Assembly: GCF_018130245.1 (NCBI RefSeq)
Contig: NZ_JAFCKP010000001.1
Span: forward strand, 558,001 to 622,000
Reading direction: 5' to 3'
Source: Bradyrhizobium sp. SZCCT0231
Lineage (GTDB): Bacteria; Pseudomonadota; Alphaproteobacteria; Rhizobiales; Xanthobacteraceae
DNA length: 64,000 bases
A program made the position numbers and the translations under genes. The first letter of the stretch is position 1, and each line of letters opens with the position of its first letter. The notes under the pieces are model-generated. The model saw nothing but the letters and a program-made list of their open reading frames with translations, had not been told where the DNA came from and ran no database searches. Positions 61,930-64,000 of this stretch are shown piece after piece.

Positions 61930-62846
61930 GTCGTCGTCTCCGGAAGATGTGTCGCGGTCAGTTCGGACCGCAAGGCGGCTGCGAGAATCTCGTCGAGCGA
62001 AATCGCATTGGTCGGATGCGGCACGCTGTCGGTCGAGCGGATCGACCGGATGCCGGCCTCAGCGAAGGCGGCGATCATCGCGGGTGGAAACAGCGCGTGC
62101 GTCACCACCGCATCGACGGCGGTCGCGCCCATCGCCGTCAGGGCCTTCGCCGCGGCCATCAGCGTCGTCCCGGAGGAGACGATGTCGTCCACCAGGAGCG
62201 CCGGCCGTCCGGCGAGCAGGCCCGGATCGGCAAAGCTGATCGCCACGGAACGATCGCCGTGCCGCGTCTTCCGCGCCGCCGTGTGCTGCAATCGCAATCG
62301 GCTCGCGACATCTTTCACCCAGGGCTCGGACTCCGTGTCGGGCCCGATCACGACGGTCGCTGGATCGATGCCGCCCGTTGCCAGCGCGTTCGCGATCGCC
62401 GGCATGGCGGACAGGTTCTCCGCTTCGATACCCGGAAATATGGACCTGATGTCGGGGGTGCGATGCAAGTGCGCATCCACGGTGACGACGCGGTCCACGG
62501 TCGTTGCAAGCAGATTGCCCATGGCGCGCTGGCTGATGGCCTCGCCGGCGTGAAATGCAGCATCCTGCCGCATGTAGCAGAGATAGGGTGCGACCAGGAC
62601 CAGCCGCTTCGCGCCGTTGCGTCGCAGTGCCTCCGCGGCGAAGAGCAGGGCGACCAGCTTGTCGTTGGGTTGATCGAGCGAGGCATAGAGAATCGTGGTG
62701 TCGGTCGCCGGCGCGACTGCGACGCGCAGTTCTCCGTCCGGAAAGCGATGCACGGCGATCTCGCCGCAGGCAAGCCCAAGCCGCGTTGCGAGGCGCTTCG
62801 CCGCATCGGCGCCGCACGGCAATGTCTGGAGCGCGACCGTGCTCAC
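61926..62846 (-). CDS. Ribose-phosphate pyrophosphokinase-like protein
   Basis: The 306-residue protein has the two-domain PRPP synthetase fold with [32 protein letters not shown] (flexible loop region, residues about 87-106), [17 protein letters not shown] and the PRPP-binding [20 protein letters not shown] (about 218-237). It should make or use PRPP. It is shorter and more divergent than the housekeeping Prs and is linked in an operon with a phosphorylase and a nuclease, overlapping both by four bases (GTG start at 62846). This suggests a special nucleotide salvage or sugar-phosphate role. Confidence 0.88.
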   Translation of the reverse strand: MSTVALQTLPCGADAAKRLATRLGLACGEIAVHRFPDGELRVAVAPATDTTILYASLDQPNDKLVALLFAAEALRRNGAKRLVLVAPYLCYMRQDAAFHAGEAISQRAMGNLLATTVDRVVTVDAHLHRTPDIRSIFPGIEAENLSAMPAIANALATGGIDPATVVIGPDTESEPWVKDVASRLRLQHTAARKTRHGDRSVAISFADPGLLAGRPALLVDDIVSSGTTLMAAAKALTAMGATAVDAVVTHALFPPAMIAAFAEAGIRSIRSTDSVPHPTNAISLDEILAAALRSELTATHLPETTT

Positions 62847-64000
62847 GGCGCCGCCTTGCCCTGCGGCGCCTCGTGACCGTTGACGAGGTAACCGGCCTCT
62901 TCGGCAGCAGCGGCGGCAACCAGATCATGCTCGGGGTGGTCGAACGTGTAGACACGATAGAGCGGCTCGCCCTGCTCGACGCGGTCGCCGATCTTCTTGA
63001 ACAGGCAGATGCCGGCGCCCTTGTCGAGCGGCGCGCCGGCGGTACGGGCGAGGCGGTTGAGGCGCAGGCAGTCGATCGCGGACACGATGCCGTCATGCGC
63101 CGCCTCGACGTCGAAGCTGAGCGGTCCGAGCCCGTTGCTGCATGTCGAGGGACCCTGTGCGTCGATGATCTTCTGCATCTGCCTCAGCGCCGCGCCGCTG
63201 TCGAGCAGTTCGCGCGCCCGGGCATAGCCGGCGCCGCCGCGCAGCTTGGGATCGTATTCCAGGAGATGGGCGGCGAGCCGGAGCGACTTCTCGCGCAGAT
63301 CGCGCGGCGCCGCCGGCTCGTTGCCGAGCACCGCCATGACGTCGTTGGCTTCGAGCACCGGCCCGATGCCGTTGCCGATCGGCTGGCTTCCGTCGGTCGT
63401 GATCACCTCGACCGAGCGGCCGAAGCGGTCGCCGACGAATTCGAACAGCTTTCGCAGCCGCATGGCCTCGACGCCGCCGGTGACCTTCGCGGTCGGTCCG
63501 ACCGGAATGTCGATCAGCAGATGGGTCGAGCCTGCCGCGATCTTCTTGGACATGATGGAGGCGACCATCTGCTCGCGTGTGTCGAGGCTCAGGGGGCGCT
63601 CGACCGAGATCAGGACGTCGTCGGCCGGCGACAGGTTGACGTGCCCGCCCCAGATCAGGCAGCCGTTGCAGGAGGAGACGATCGCCTTCATCTCCTCGAC
63701 GCCGATATTCACCCGCGCCAGCACCTCCATCGTGTCGGCGGTGCCGGCGGGCGAGGTGATTGCGCGCGAGGAGGTCTTCGGGATCGGCAGGCCATGGGCG
63801 GCGACGATCGGCACCACGACCATCGAGGTGCGGTTGCCGGGGATGCCGCCGATGCAATGCTTGTCGACGACCACCGGGGCCGGCCAGACCAATTGCGTGC
63901 CGGCCTGCGCCATGGCCCCCGTGAGGGCGAGAAGCTCGTCGCTGGTGATGAAGCTCGCCGACCCGATCAGGAAGGCGGCGATCTCCATGTCGGAGTAACG
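62843..64000 (-). CDS. AMP/thymidine phosphorylase-family protein, N terminus cut by window edge
   Basis: The frame reads open to the right edge (RYSD precedes [19 protein letters not shown]), so an internal Met at 63988 is not the start. About 385 of an expected 500 residues are present. The conserved motifs [20 protein letters not shown] and [20 protein letters not shown] match the archaeal-type AMP phosphorylase/thymidine phosphorylase group (TIGR02645-like) more closely than E. coli DeoA. It splits nucleosides or nucleotides with phosphate. It is the first visible gene of the operon and is coupled to the PRPP synthetase-like gene. Confidence 0.85.
   Translation of the reverse strand, partial: RYSDMEIAAFLIGSASFITSDELLALTGAMAQAGTQLVWPAPVVVDKHCIGGIPGNRTSMVVVPIVAAHGLPIPKTSSRAITSPAGTADTMEVLARVNIGVEEMKAIVSSCNGCLIWGGHVNLSPADDVLISVERPLSLDTREQMVASIMSKKIAAGSTHLLIDIPVGPTAKVTGGVEAMRLRKLFEFVGDRFGRSVEVITTDGSQPIGNGIGPVLEANDVMAVLGNEPAAPRDLREKSLRLAAHLLEYDPKLRGGAGYARARELLDSGAALRQMQKIIDAQGPSTCSNGLGPLSFDVEAAHDGIVSAIDCLRLNRLARTAGAPLDKGAGICLFKKIGDRVEQGEPLYRVYTFDHPEHDLVAAAAAEEAGYLVNGHEAPQGKAAP

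Overview
The window is about 64 kb of high-GC alphaproteobacterial chromosome. Gene content (MucR/Ros regulator, DUF1491, DUF2336 and DUF5330 proteins, methylmalonyl-CoA mutase next to folate genes, IorAB-type hydroxylases) and the interspersed palindromic repeats point to Bradyrhizobium or a close relative in the Bradyrhizobiaceae/Nitrobacteraceae. This placement comes from family recognition; no search was run. No rRNA, tRNA, CRISPR array, transposase or integrase was found.

Layout. 0-20.5 kb is mostly ordinary chromosome: the end of methylmalonyl-CoA mutase, a folP-folB-folK operon, small DUF proteins, a HerA-like ATPase, two membrane glycosyltransferases (GT87-like and GT39-like), an M20 dipeptidase, a class II aldolase, a MucR protein with an eroded zinc finger, SufE, a DivJ-like sensor kinase coupled to a peptidoglycan-binding protein, and alphaproteobacterial DUF proteins.

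20.9-41.4 kb is a metal and metalloid resistance block. A minus-strand operon arsR-arsC(thioredoxin/LMW-PTP type)-aqpS-arsC(glutaredoxin type) sits back to back with a second ArsR, a cysteine-tailed flavoprotein and two MFS transporters. Next come copper/silver-type genes on the plus strand: a Met/Cys-rich exported protein, a FixH/YtkA-like protein, CusB with two heavy-metal-binding domains, CusA, a methyltransferase, a DUF411 protein and a Spy/CpxP-like protein. Facing them is a minus-strand CzcBA/CnrBA-type RND pump, led by an InrS/CsoR-like repressor with a perfect palindromic operator just upstream of its start codon. Neither RND pump has an outer-membrane factor gene in the window, and no As(III) pump of the ArsB or Acr3 type is present.

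41.8-56.2 kb returns to housekeeping and metabolic genes: a DUF1254/DUF1214 pair, a class A penicillin-binding protein, a YcgN-type Cys-cluster protein, an EmrB-type MFS pump, a triple-GAF histidine kinase, a ThDP-dependent decarboxylase/synthase, and a divergent three-gene molybdenum hydroxylase operon (2Fe-2S subunit, Tat-exported Mo subunit, di-heme c-type cytochrome).

56.3-64 kb holds a 917-residue RTX-type calcium-binding protein built from supermodules of about 205 residues, a 1.2-kb non-coding stretch full of structured repeats, and a tightly overlapping operon that runs off the right edge. That operon encodes an AMP/thymidine phosphorylase of the archaeal-like subfamily, a PRPP synthetase-like protein and an RNA-type metallo-beta-lactamase nuclease. 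It and the metal block are the most interesting parts of the window.
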